A stretch of 64,000 nt of DNA, taken from assembly GCA_036345935.2 (NCBI GenBank), contig JADWOT020001231.1, positions 124,001-188,000 of the forward strand. Direction: 5' to 3'. This document shows positions 1-12,900 of the stretch, one piece after another (position 1 is the first letter of the stretch; each line of letters opens with the position of its first letter). The translations under genes and the position numbers were made by a program. The notes under the pieces were generated by a model. It did not search any database. It was not told where the DNA came from and worked only from the letters and a program-made list of their open reading frames with translations. The DNA is from Taenia hydatigena. Taxonomy: Eukaryota; Platyhelminthes; Cestoda; Cyclophyllidea; Taeniidae.

Positions 1-3000
1 GACGACAACCGAATAAAAGTGCAAATAAAGGGTCTCGAGACAAGCAATGATTTGGCGAATCGGCAATGAAGCTGACAGTCCTGAACATCCTGACTTCAGC
101 TGAGGCGCACATTTGTGCACTAAGTAAATCGGTTGCATTGCGGACACAATCCAAAATCTAGCGCGGACATTCATGGATAATGTGGATTCAAGCTATTCAA
201 CATTACACATTCCCATTACACCCTTACTCTTGGCATCAAATTTTCATTACCAAATCAGAGGTTATCATCGCCAGTAACCGGGCCACTGTGGAGCACTAAG
301 TTAATATCCATCGCACACAATCTTCGTTCTTCCGTTGCATATGAGAAATTATTGGAAGAGACTGAGTATTTGAGAGCAAGGAAGTAGAAGGGAATGGATT
401 AATTTTATTAAATGCAATCTCATCCTTTACATTAAAAACTAAATTTACAAAAGGCAACATAATTTGAAGAACATCATAAAAGGGCAAGCGTTCCTAGTGA
501 AATGTAACCACACGTCTGCGTAACCCCAAGTTTAACCAAGCACGCGAATACTGCTCCTCTGCGTTCTAATAACATGTAAACAACTAAGCAAGCAGTGTTA
601 TCTTACCTTGAGGAATATATACACAGAAGCAAGTAAAACCGGTAGCCATGCGCTCAAAATTAGACGCGAATTTTATATTTAGTGCTGCTTTTTTAAGCTG
701 GCCAGTGTTATCCGTAAAGTTGAGTTTCTACTAGATCAACGAGAAATTGAGGTTAAAATGCAGAGATTTATAACGTCCAGGAAGGAATGCGGCACAAAAA
801 ACACACAATGAATTGTGCGCTATTATCAATGGGTTGATAGGTTGATTTTCATCATGTGACTGCAAAGGCGAGGACGGAAGAGGAGGTAACTTCTGAGTGA
901 AGGGACACCCAATCGTATAGTCGGACTAGAGAAAGTGAATTGAACGAAGATACAAGTTGATGAACTTGGGCTGAGTGCTTTAAGTACAAATAGGTGGATA
1001 AGGCATGGTTGCGTAGAAGGGTCAGATATTGAAAAGAGCCCAATAAGATAAGGGTGAGGGGATGGGTGAATAAATTTAGACCAACTTTGACCTGAAAACC
1101 ATGTATACGCTTGTACGTATCCGAGATACTATTGTAAACAAATTGCTGTGAGTGGCTACGAGACAGTAAGGATAAAATTGGTGAAAAGACTAACAACAAG
1201 TGAGCTTGTCAAGCAAGGAAATGAATAAGTGATCAAATGCCAGCGAGTGATAGTATGAAAGGCCGAGGAGTGAAGAGGCGGACCCATATCATCCAATCGG
1301 TTGAATTGGGTGGGAGTATTAATTGAGTAATCGATAAACAGAATCCAAACCTACGATATCAGCGCATATGAGAGAGGTTTTGTTGTGTGCTGGGAGGGTG
1401 ATAATAAAGTTAGTGATCGCCTGCGTGCCTCGGTATGGAGCGGCATGCTTTGACCGAAGATGCAAACCAATGGTGTATCAGCTTCGGGTCCTTCCTTGGC
1501 AAATTAATCACGTGCATCCTACTACTACCACCTAATGAGCAACAATATCTGAGGTGAAGCACACTTAATCATAATGCGAATACACTCATGCAATTAGTCT
1601 TTTTACCACTGGATATTTTCTACCTAATCGACATCACCAACAGGCGCGTCAATGCGCTGCAAAAGCATGTTCAGTGCCAAATACTATTCAAATGACGCTT
1701 TGCAGATTCATTATGACTTTTACATCTTGGAAAACATAACTTGACTTTTTACCTCTCTCTAATTTACGCTCGGTGACTTCGGAATGATTAAACCTAATTT
1801 GAGTTTCTGCATTAAAATCCGTGTGCTCACCCTGAAAGTAATGCAATTCGTTGGCGTGATACAGAGCAGCAGCTGAGCATAAAAGTGAACCTATACAATG
1901 GGTAGATGCTGCTTGATTTACTTGTGATTCGTTTTTCGGAGCAGACTCAAAGGCACCTTCTTCTGCTGAACCGCAGTACTTTTGCCACTTGTTTTGCTCT
2001 GCATCTGATTACGCGAGCTATTTTGGCTCCGTAGAGCCAAAATACAGTAATCTTTGCTAAATTAATGTTCTATCTTCTTAACTTTGTTAACTACTTTTGT
2101 ATTTATCCAACATTCCCATCTTAGAATGTTGTGGAGTACAAATATTGGAAATATGGACCACATTCGTCCAAATAATTAATTTGCCTTTCCTTATGACGGA
2201 TGATCTGCAGATGTTTTAGCAGCACACATAAACAACTGGACACTGCTACGGGTGTCACAGTTGGCTTAATTTGCACATTGCACTGATGGCTCTCGGGATA
2301 GCCACAATTGTCGGGATAATTTACGACAAGTCCACCACATGATTCTAAGCTTTCACGCTCCCTTCCTGTTTTCCAATATCCTGTATTTCACTTTCAAACC
2401 AAAGCGCTATAGATATTGGCTAATGCGCATATAAATCCAGGGATAACCCTGTAAGACTAAAGTGTATCAAATGAAAATCACCTTGTTGAGAATATTTGAA
2501 AACAGGGTCATGAATGCACAGCCTTGTGCATCGCATCTGCATGTCGCACATGCACCAGTACGACGTTCGACAATTGGTGTTATGCAGTAGAACTGGTCGT
2601 CATCTTCGTCTCATCCCACTGACTACTGAGATTTTATCAGGATGCAGTTATTTATTTGCTAGCCTAAAATGCTATATAAATTTGCAGTTTTTCATTAAAT
2701 ATAGAGAAGCTATTTTTGACTTGCATTAAAATGTCTAGCTGTTACGACATCAAGCATTGCGATTGCCTCTTGGTCTTTTGCTCGCCACTTACACATTCAC
2801 CGGCGGTGTTTTCGTCTCAACCATTGGCATGCTGCCTTTGCTTACAAGAGTAAAGCGGTAGTTTAGTGACAGCTACCTAATTGTTAAAGAGTAAATGCGC
2901 CTTCTTGCATGTCTTTGTGGTTGATGCGGCTACTCAGATGCATTGCTAACTATCTGTTTTTGAAGCCATTGGAATGATGCTAAAGGATGCGTAAGTTGGG

Positions 3001-5679
3001 TTAGATGAATCTCGTGCCTAGCATATTGCTTCACTATAGCAAAGATTAGGTATTAAGTAGTCAAGTACAAAACAATTCCTTGATTTTTGTTCATGTACTA
3101 ATAGATTTAGCTTATACATGTTCAATAGAGAAATCCTACAGTGTATCTGGTAAGCAATTTGCACCAAGTAGACTGATGACAAGCGATCTTTTCTCCAATA
3201 ACCTAATCCTTTATTAAAGTCTTCCCTTTCAGTGGGTTTGAGCATCGCATCGTAAAAATACATGCTAATTTTATTTAAAACACTCTAGTAATACGAAGTT
3301 TTCCTAATTTGGCGCGCTTTATTTCAGGCCATCTTTCAGATCACTTAATCATTGATGCGATCGTCTTTTTGTTAGCTTTGGCTTTGAATGCGTGGTTTAC
3401 AAAATAGCATTAACTGATTTTTGCAGATGGCTTAAATTTATACCAGATGAACAAATGCAAGACTAGGGCTAGTTTTGAATCAAATGCTACAACTTAAAGA
3501 TTTAAGGCCAGTGCCTCATTAGTTGGGATGCAAAAATTTGCAAAAATCGGATCAAGGATATCATTAACGTTTTATTTACTAATCTGATGGAGAATGAGCT
3601 GATGTCGATCCATATTAATCAACGGTGTTACCGTATAAAATCTTTGATTCTCTTAGGTGGCAGCAGAAATATTGCTGCATTACAAAGTATTAAGGCTTGA
3701 CAATTACAAATCCTTACGCGTTTAAGTCTAAATTAGTGCGTTTGAGTCTTCTACACAATTGTTGATTTTGGTGTGTAAATAGATCTAATACAGTAAAGCA
3801 TGCCTAAATTGATGTGCTTTCCACCGAAGAAACATAAAGCGCTAATTTGAGTGAACAAACGTTTACGGACCCTATAAATGAGTAGAAATGTCAGATTATG
3901 GAGCAAATGGCAAACCGAGTGGTTGCATTGGAGCAGGATTGATTAGTCGAATGATCGGAGATTGAAAGAGCGAACACAAGTAAATGGTGGATGAGTGTTT
4001 GGGTGGGCGAATGACATGACCTAAAATTGACTCATGTTTTCACTGCTAATTTGCCCAATGGAAGCAAGGCAGATATCTAATGTGAAACACACGTGTTTAG
4101 TGTTTCAGTCGAAGTTTATGTCGAAATAGGCCGTCAAAACGAGGAATAGCATTAATAATACTTTACCATTTATATGGAACTGATGCAGATTTAATGGCTG
4201 TGCGAGTGAACAAGACTGAATTAGCCCCTACATTAGCATTGCGATGAAATCCGAAATGAATCCATTATGCCACCTGTGTCTGAAAATCATTGGCCAATTG
4301 AAATGCCGCACTCAAGAGCTCACTTTAGAGCACAAACATTATCGATGCAATAAATTTTGCGCATCAGACAATAAGTAACTGCAACCATAATGTGCGCTCC
4401 ATCAATGACACAAGATGTTGGTTATGCGTTGGGAAATCAAAGTAATGCTATCGAATCATACACTACCAGTTCGTGCAAGGTTTCAGTGTTGTTGACAAGA
4501 TGGACCAACTCGTAGACAGTAATCTCTCAGCTTTAGTGAGAATCGTGACTGTTGCATTTTCTCCCTCTAAAAGTCTCTTTTGGGCAGGGAAAGTGCCAGA
4601 ACTTTGGGGATTGAGGGCCAAGGCTTTGTTCAACCGTCGCAATGTGTAGCTGATAATTCCCTTCGGAAATCACTTGCAAGCTTGCCAACATCTAATTTCT
4701 ACAAACATTATTTTACTAAAAAGAGCCTGCCCTTGAATGTAGCAAGAATCTTTTATTAGCGCATTTTTTTACTTTTTTGTAGCATACAAATAGTATAAGC
4801 CAACGAGCCAATTTTTTAATCGCTCTACTTTACAAAAGGTAACATCTTGGGTGGATAGAAGCATAAACCTGGTCATTTATGCATTAGTTCAAAAATGAGA
4901 GTCCAAGATACACAAGAAGGCAATAGGATTTCAACAGATTCTTTGATTCCTTTTACGCAATCTTTAGAAAACTGCATATGGTAGGCAACAATGAATTAGA
5001 TATTGCTTCTTCCTAGATTAGAAGATTGCAAGAATACAACTTTGATAATTATCAGGTTTGAATGCCTAATTTCAAAAAATAGGCACCTATTTTTTGAGGC
5101 AAAATTCCAGGTCTTTGCAGAACTGTTAGCGTTTCAACATTGTGGTTGAAAGCAATTGTAAAAATTCGAGTAATTGCGTCAAAGTGCATTAAATCGTCTC
5201 AGAGAAAGAACTCGTCACAAAATTTAGATGCAATATGTGCATTTCTTCATTTGCTTTACCTAGGTCCTTAAGCTTATCATACTTCCGACTGCTCTGAACT
5301 CAGCTTTAGCCCCCCTCCAATACCTTCTTCCAAATTAATCTACGCCAAGTCTCCCTTGGCGAGCTCCAGTTGTGTTGCCGCCCATCCATTTTCATGAATG
5401 ATATCATTAAATGACCTAGAGACAGAGGCCAAAGACCAGATTCATAGTTTTAGCAATGTTAACCGTCTTATTTTGTGGAGGTAAAATGTTGCTTCAAGCC
5501 TCAGGACTTGCAAACAGCCTCTAATTTTGTCTTGAGCCACCAAGTTTAGTTCCATTCTTTCTTATCTCTCTCAATTACCAACAAAAGTATGAAATTAAAG
5601 GCAACGTTCCCAGTTTCTACCTTACTGCCCGCAGTGCGGCCTAGCCCATAACTCATAAAACCCGCACCCCACTCATTTA
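1..5679. other. No gene seen; AT-rich intergenic DNA
   Basis: Open frames here are short, without family features or paired splice signals. A perfect 11-bp inverted repeat with a 4-base loop lies at 2019-2044. The region holds no recognised mobile-element protein. Confidence 0.5.
2019..2044. repeat. Perfect 11-bp hairpin
   Basis: TATTTTGGCTC (2019-2029), loop CGTA, then GAGCCAAAATA (2034-2044). Too short for a microRNA precursor; could be a protein-binding palindrome or chance. Confidence 0.6.
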
Positions 5680-6094
5680 CTGCTGTAGGAAAGAGGGACA
5701 AAATTTCCGCCTTATAAATGGCCTCTTCCACTCAACAATGGAGTCTGGGCGTTAACTACCCGCTTTTGATTACCCCAACTTCAAATAGTTAATGGGTGAG
5801 TTGATAGCACAGTCGTGCAATAGGAATTTAACACGCGATTTTCAATTCCGTGGTCTAATCGTGCGTGTTCTTCCCCACAAAATGAATTTGCTTTAATTGT
5901 GGGACTTGAGATGGCACTCAGCAAGCCATAGGCAGCACCCATCAACACTGGTTAATTATCTTCACTAAATAAGCTTGCTATATCTAAATTGAGCCAGTAC
6001 CCGTTCAGTGGTGAAATGCTCTCGTTCGAGTGTCAGAATGTAAAATCAGGACTGCGCTTGCTGTAGTCTACATAAAAGAGGGCTGAGAAAGATC
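5680..6094 (-). repeat. Left arm of 415-bp inverted duplication
   Basis: Reverse complement of 6261-6675 with, by eye, roughly 93-95 percent identity and no large gaps. Spacer 166 bp (6095-6260). It contains the inverted copy of the TATAAG box and the CTACAGCAG tract. Beyond 5680 the similarity fades, so the first coding exon is not duplicated. Confidence 0.9.
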
Positions 6095-6260
6095 TGCCTA
6101 GAGTTATTTGTAGCAGCTGTTGCAAGCTAGTATTCATGTGCATGATGGCTTGGCTTCTAACCAGTTTTAATTGAGAATAATGGGTAGAGAGAGTCTTTGC
6201 CAAGCTGCAGAAAAGCGACAATGCTTTTACGCTTGTGCATTAACTAGAGCTATTAAAAAG

Positions 6261-6675
6261 GATCTTTCTCAGCCCTCTTTTATGTAGGCTACGGCAAGCG
6301 CAGTCCTGATTTTATATTTTGGCATTCGAACGAGAGCATTTCACCACTGAACGGGTACTGACTCAATTTAGATATAGCAAGCTTATTTAGTGAAGATAAT
6401 TAACCAGTGTTGAGGGGTGCTGCCTATGGCATGCTGAGTGTCGTCTCAAGTCTCACAATTAAATTAAATTCATTTTGTGGGGAAGAACACGCACGATTAG
6501 ACCACGGAATTGAGAATCGCGTGTTGAATTCCTATTGCACGACTGTGCTATCAACTTACTCATTAACTTGTTTAAGTTGGGGTAATCAAAAGCGGGTAGT
6601 TAACGCCCAGACCCCATTGCTGACTGGAAGAGGCCGTTTATAAGGCGGAGATTTTGTCCTTCTTTTTTACAGCAG
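6261..6675 (+). repeat. Right arm of 415-bp inverted duplication, upstream of symporter
   Basis: Mate of the arm at 5680-6094. It ends 28 bases before the ATG of the symporter gene and so contains its presumed promoter. Differences between arms are scattered single bases, consistent with an old duplication event and not a sequencing join. Confidence 0.9.
6639..6675 (+). promoter_or_regulatory. TATA-like box and pyrimidine/AG start region of symporter gene
   Basis: TATAAG at 6639-6644 lies about 60 bases before the ATG at 6704. A T-rich tract ending ACAG (6669-6672) follows. It could be a core promoter with initiation near 6670, or an acceptor for cis- or trans-splicing of a leader. The same elements occur inverted in the left arm near 5711-5716. 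Confidence 0.35.
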
Positions 6676-6703
6676 CAGTTTCATTCAGGTGAACGCATAG
6701 GTC

Positions 6704-6946
6704 ATGGAGGGCATTGTTTTTGAAGAATTTGTGCACATTCGATTAAAACCAGGCGTTACGATGAATGTGAGTCGAAGAATTCTCTCACCGGTTGAACGAG
6801 TATGCAGAAACCTACAAAAGAGCTATCGTGACAGAAAGCGTCACGTGTTGCTTATCACCGATGTTGCTGAGCTTACATGCGCCATTCTTCTTGTGATTTT
6901 TGTCGCTGACCTACTCAGCACTCTCTACGCTAGGAAAGCCAATCCT
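6704..6946 (+). CDS. Symporter exon 1: N-terminus and first membrane segment
   Basis: Opens with ATG in a good context (G at +4) and runs 81 codons to a GTAGGT donor, phase 0. The basic stretch SYRDRKRH precedes a hydrophobic helix (about residues 52-73, LTCAILLVIFVADLL) matching the place of the first DUR3 helix. There is no signal peptide, as expected for this family. The N-terminal 45 residues resemble nothing I recognise, so an upstream exon or a different start remains possible. Confidence 0.6.
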
Positions 6947-9900
6947 GTAGGTTTTTGAACTGCGCTTCTATCCGTGGACTCTTTTTAAGAAAATGGCAGA
7001 ATTTTGTCGGTTTAAACCTTTGAGTTCTAGTTTACTTGATGCTAGCTTATTTGCCATTGCTTTACCGGACACTTTTATTTAAATACAAGTGACAAGCATT
7101 TTAAAGCAGCTTTTGAAAATAGATTAGTGTTACCGACTCCTGCATTCCCAGATGCGAGCCGTAGCTATTAAAAAGACTCCGTAACTCTTTGATTTAATAA
7201 AATGTCATTTTCTTTTCCACAACGCGTGCAATCGCTTTCAAATAAAAGACGAAATTTTCACGAGTGGCACTAACCTGAATTCACTGCCGTGATCACTGTG
7301 TTATTGGTCAAATTTGAGTTGGAGAAGGCATTCTTAGAGATGTATTTTTAGATGAAACGGAGGGAAACCGAAGGAGAAGCGCATTTGCCCTAAGAATCGG
7401 AGGCAATTTCAGCAGTGCGATTTTAATTTTTATTGCAGTATGTGTAACCGCATCTTGCAACCAATCGCGCGTGTGACAGATTTAATATTTCATGTAAAGT
7501 GTAGATCCGATGAAAACTGATTCATTTGTTGATGCTACACCAGGGCGCTTTTATTTTATTTCTAGGCAAAGGTGCAAAGCGACTTTGCGAGCATTTCAAA
7601 GAGATTAAATAATCTTGGCATTGTCATCACTGCCTTCATGGTACAAATCACAAGGCCGGCATCACTCCTGGAGACGGTAAATAATGCGAAATCGGTAAAG
7701 CCTCATCAAATTCCGTGGCTTTTTATTTAAGCAAAATTGTGGCTTTTAGGTCATTTGATGCTTTGGTCTTTATCTTCCAAAATTGTTTGCAATCACCAAT
7801 TGCTTGAGCGGCCCATAAAATATGCATGGCTAAGGGAAAGGACATCGGCTTTAACACATTTTTGAAAGTGATTGGTCTGGTTGTATTATTCCGCAGAAGA
7901 AAATCGATACTTTGCTTAGAGCAACACCTAAGTGGAGTATTGATTTGGGCATTAGTGATAACAAAGTGTCTTTATACCAGAAAGTGCTTGCTGCTCGTGA
8001 TGCGGAAGCTATAATATGAGTCACGTTAATCTGAATGTTGTAAATAGTCAATTTGTTTTACATATACCACTGTAATCAGCAAGATAAGCCAAATAATAGC
8101 TTTTGTCGCGTAGAACACTGTTAAGTTGACATTGGTCTGCGATCAAATCACACTCTAAACGATTTTGAGGGGATTTACTAATGAAGGTGACATTCGTCAT
8201 TGGAAACTAGCGCAATGGTATCGGGCACTGGACTGCCACAACTGCATGTAATGACAGCCGTCGTAATGAGTTCAAACTCTAAAGTAAAATTCATGCTTTG
8301 TTTCTACAGTCATTGCTGTATTTTGCTGCCATAGCATTGCAAATTTAATAGCAATTTGCAATTGCGGTTTTGGAGAATCGGATAGGTCCACTTACATTGT
8401 CATGCTATCTGTTAGTATCTAGTCCAACCCTTCAGTATTTGAAAAGTTTACAGTACAAAAAAGCACCGCCACTTTTAACCTTTAAGAGCGAATCACAGCC
8501 CATCGCTAGGGAGCACATGATTTGGAGCAACCTGATACAAATACAGGCACCACGTACCTGCAGCACTAGTAGTCAGACATGCAAACTTCACATAAGCACA
8601 AAACCTTAACTCGTGCTTGTGAATTTAGTACGACATTGTCGGTTGCATATCTGAGCCAGCGAACTGTGCACTGGTCTACACAATCTTCGTGCTGCTGCTT
8701 GTGGAATTCCGCACCAAATCGCCAGGGGCCCAAACCATCGCCCAATTTGTAGGGCGTCGCTTCGGTGTGGTGGCTCATATCCTCACCATCGCTCTTAGCT
8801 TCCTGACCAGCCTCTACACACTCTCTGTCAACGTCATTGGTGAGCAACCCCTGTCTTCCTACTTACCTTTTGTTAGTAGTGTGCATTGTATTGCATACGA
8901 CTGTCATGAGAGCCCAAAATCAGCCAGTTTAAAGTTGCGGTCAAAGTGGCTGTGTTGCGGATATTAATAAGCATTTGCAATGGATGCTATGCAGCAATGC
9001 TACTAAGCTTTCACAATTGGCGAACTCCACGACAAATGAGGCGACGCACCAGCGTCATTCGTAACGGTGCGCATCAAACTCCCAATTCGTCTTAACTGAC
9101 TAGTTAATTCAGCGAGCGATTTTTCTAATGGACAATTTTTAACCTGTGCTAATAAAATTAGGCAAAAAGCAGCCATATTGAGGAGATTGAAAAGGTGTAC
9201 TGGGTCCTAGATCTAACCCAAAGCAGTATCAATTTATTTGCTGAGTGGATTTGATGTACGCGATCAATGTTAATACACAAAGCATTGAGGAGCAATAAAC
9301 AGCCTGGTTAAAGTTTTGACTTGCCTTGGTGACGCTTGTGTCACCCTAAAACATGTAAAGCGGCATCAAACTCTTTAAGATAACATAAATTTGACGTGAG
9401 TTCATGTATATGGTCAAAATAAGTGAGCTTTATGTGCTTTGGCATCTGGATGCCTTCAGATTCAGAGCACAAAACACAGCCATCCCAGTCAACAGTGTAC
9501 AAACACTTTAGACCAAAATCATAACTGTTTCGCAGGCGATTACCAAAGCACAGGTTCTAGCTCAAATTAAGGGGTTCGCTTAACAGCTGGTGTATTGGAG
9601 ATAAAGGCATTTGGATTGTGTGTTTTCAGTCATCGTACTTTATCTGCAAAAAGAAGTTCTCTAATTTTTCACTAAGATGGTTGCTACCACAGAAAAAAAT
9701 GGTTTGTTCGGCCTGGTTGCATTTATTCCTACTTAAATACAATGTGTGAGATAGTGATAGAAGGGCCAGTTACATAGCTAATGCATGCATTGACGTTCAC
9801 ATCTCCCTCGCAGTTTTTTCGAAGATTTTGGATGCCGTGACCCAAGATGTGAGCAGGATGGCTATCGTGTCGATCGTCTTCATTCTGGTTGGTGCCATGG

Positions 9901-12900
9901 TGTTGGTGGCGCGACGCAGAAGCTGTAGTCCCATACTTTACATTGTCATTACAACTCTCCTCCTCATTAGCGCCTTCTTCGCTTTCATTGTGCTAAACGT
10001 GCCCACCTACACGCCATTCGGTATGTCTACCTTGTGACTGCTGTTTTAATGCTCTATTGACCCTAGTAGCTTGACTGATTTAAAATATTTTAAATAAGAT
10101 GAATAGGCGCACAAAATTAGATTCTCGAAGGCTAAGGGTAGTTTGTCATGATGAGGTAGCGGTCGCACAACTACAGGCATGTCAAGCGAGCGCTAAACAA
10201 GGCAAAGCAAGGGGAATTCAATCATATGCGAAATGCAAAAGTTCAACGTTTCGTCATTAGAAACTAGTACAAATTTTAAGAAAATGGTAGTGTCGCTGGT
10301 GCGTTTAAAATAGTGTAGCTTAGTATGTTCAGAGGAAAGCAGGGATGATCAAGACATACAAACATGAATAACTAAAGTAGGTGAGTTCTGATAGCAAGGA
10401 TGCCACTGAAATAAAACTAACAAAGTTCAGTTATGCCGTTTCCTAAGCAAAAGTGCCGACATATTGCTACATCAGCACGAGTCATTAAGCGGCTAGTTCA
10501 CATATTTTGGTACCTTTGTAGTTGACACTCACAATATTTACAACATTCCACACACTGGACTTTTATTGAACAGGTTTGTAATTGCTTACTTGTAGAGACA
10601 AGTGATTAATTTACATGGTTTTGGAATGAAAACACGGTAAACGCAACGCACATAATGTTTGGAGATAAGTTTACGACTGTATTAAGAAAGGGAATGCAAA
10701 GTTCTGGGGAAAGTTGTACTTTTTGAATAAAAATAATCATTATCTTTCACCTTACAACATTATGGATGTTGATTCCTGCAAGTAATCTTAAGCTTTATTT
10801 AAGTAGCGTGGACAGCCTTTACAAGCTACTGTTGTGCTACAACAAGTCAAGTTATGGAATCGGATCCGACGGTGATTTCCTCAGCACTAGTCTAATTAGC
10901 TTAATTCGTAAGTTCGTTATCTATATCGCAAGTTGGTCTCCTTGTTTTCCTCAGACAGCTTTTACCATCCATCTAGGAGTAGGTTATGAGAATAACTGAC
11001 TTTCATGCTTCCCACAAGGTCACGTGGTGATAGTGGTGCTTGATCAGGCACTATGGGAGACTTCAATCAGTTTACCGCCAAATCATGGAGCACTTGGTCT
11101 TCTTTTGGCCATCATCGTGGCATTTTGCATTCCCTTCGCATTTGGCATTGTCTGTGGTTTGGGGTTACGAGCACTGGAATCAGCCTTTTCCAATGCAGCT
11201 CTCCGGTAGGAATGCACCTCCTATGGCTTACAAATGAGATTTTTGTGTTTAAAACAACATGCAGATTAGTTTACCACTGCTCTTAATAATTAGTCATGGC
11301 AGTGATTATGTGGTGCGTTCGCTACTAAATTTGGTTTAAACCGATAAATGCTACATTTCAGCATTTAAAATTACCATATTTATGGGATCGAGATTTTAGG
11401 GATGAAATTTAAATTGCTGTTTATTAAAATGATTTTGTTATTTCGAATTGTTTAAATCTTCATGCTTTGCTTGGTTATTGAGCTGCATTTATGGACTTAA
11501 TTTTTTTGACCACTAATAAACTCAAGTTGGAGTCTTCATATCTGGGAGGTCATAGGACTGTCCAAGGAATGTAATTGTCAGATTACCTAATGAGGCCTCG
11601 GCAGTGAATGGGTCTAGCGATTTGTGCGACCACCTATCCTGTCTCAGCTTGATACCTTTCATCGTCAATATGCATTCTGCAGGATTTGGACTAGCTGCTC
11701 CAATGTATGCGTGGTTGGCTAATTCGTCATTCGCATTCCGCATATTTGATCTCATAGAAAAACTTTAGCTCCAAATTAGTCATCAAACGCATGTTACGCT
11801 TAAGGCTTACAATTAGTGGCCAATCATATTCCGAAGTAGTAAGTAATGGACGAAAAAACCTGTTAGTGTGATGTGAAAATACTTATCTGTCAAAGAGCAA
11901 TTACTTAGACACTTGTTTCACTGAACCAACTTCAAAGTGAATCACATCGCAGCCTTCTCAACAATATGGTCTTTTAGGTCTTACGTTATTTGCAACTCCG
12001 ATACATCTTCTGGGCAAGGGCGGTGTCTGGACCATGTTCATCGGGATTCTCTTGCTCCTTATAACCTCTTGCATGTTCAGCATCGTCGGCGCCTCATCAA
12101 TCCTGTACCACGATGTCCTCACTACGTACATCAGAGTGAGTTGGTCTAAACGATGTTTTTGACACACTCATACACTTTTATGCTTTTGATCACTGAGAAT
12201 AATGGGTGCTGTCCGGCAGAGTAATCAAGACGTTTTTTCCAGTTCCTTTATAGTAGATCCACTCCCATGCCCGTTTTGTGTGAGCCCACTTTAATTCTAT
12301 GCACGAATCAGGCGAAATTGAACATCAAGTACGAAGAAATGTTGTGAGCTTCTTTTATGCATGTAATCTTTATAAGCGAGAGGTTAGAGCGTTTTATTGA
12401 ATGTAATAATGTTGGCTTAGCGAAGGAAATAGAATGCTATACAATTTCGGATGGTAACATTAGTAGGCAATGTTATTGACTCTGCCCCAAAATGAGGATT
12501 ATCGCAGCATTGATTGCTTCAAAATCCAATTCTCAAGTTGATCACTAGTCATTGGAATGAGGCAAAATTTGTGGTGTATAATTTTAAGGCAGGCATTGGC
12601 GAATTAGTGTACCTCCATTTTTAAAGCCGACACTGCTTCCAACTTCCCCTCGAACTGGAATTCACACCGGTAATTACGTTTGAACATCAGTTTCGTTGCA
12701 GATATCCTCGTGTTCCGTTGCAACACTTTGCGGCGCATCAGAATAGGTGGGCAATTTTTGACAGGATCATGAGAACTTGCAGTCTCAACTTGGCAACCCG
12801 CAGCTTAATTCAAAGGTTGAAGCTCGTAATGGAGTGTGATGGTGATTTAGCAATGACTGCAGTGATGCTGTTCTCCCTTTAGCCCTTCAAGAAGCAGGTG

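Noticed and set aside
5546..5731. Minus-strand 61-codon frame leading out of the left promoter arm as a second symporter copy
   Set aside because: Its residues do not resemble symporter exon 1; only the promoter part is duplicated.
11937..12149. 70-codon frame over symporter exon 6
   Set aside because: Shifted frame of the real exon; the family motifs GKGG and SSILYHD are in the other frame.
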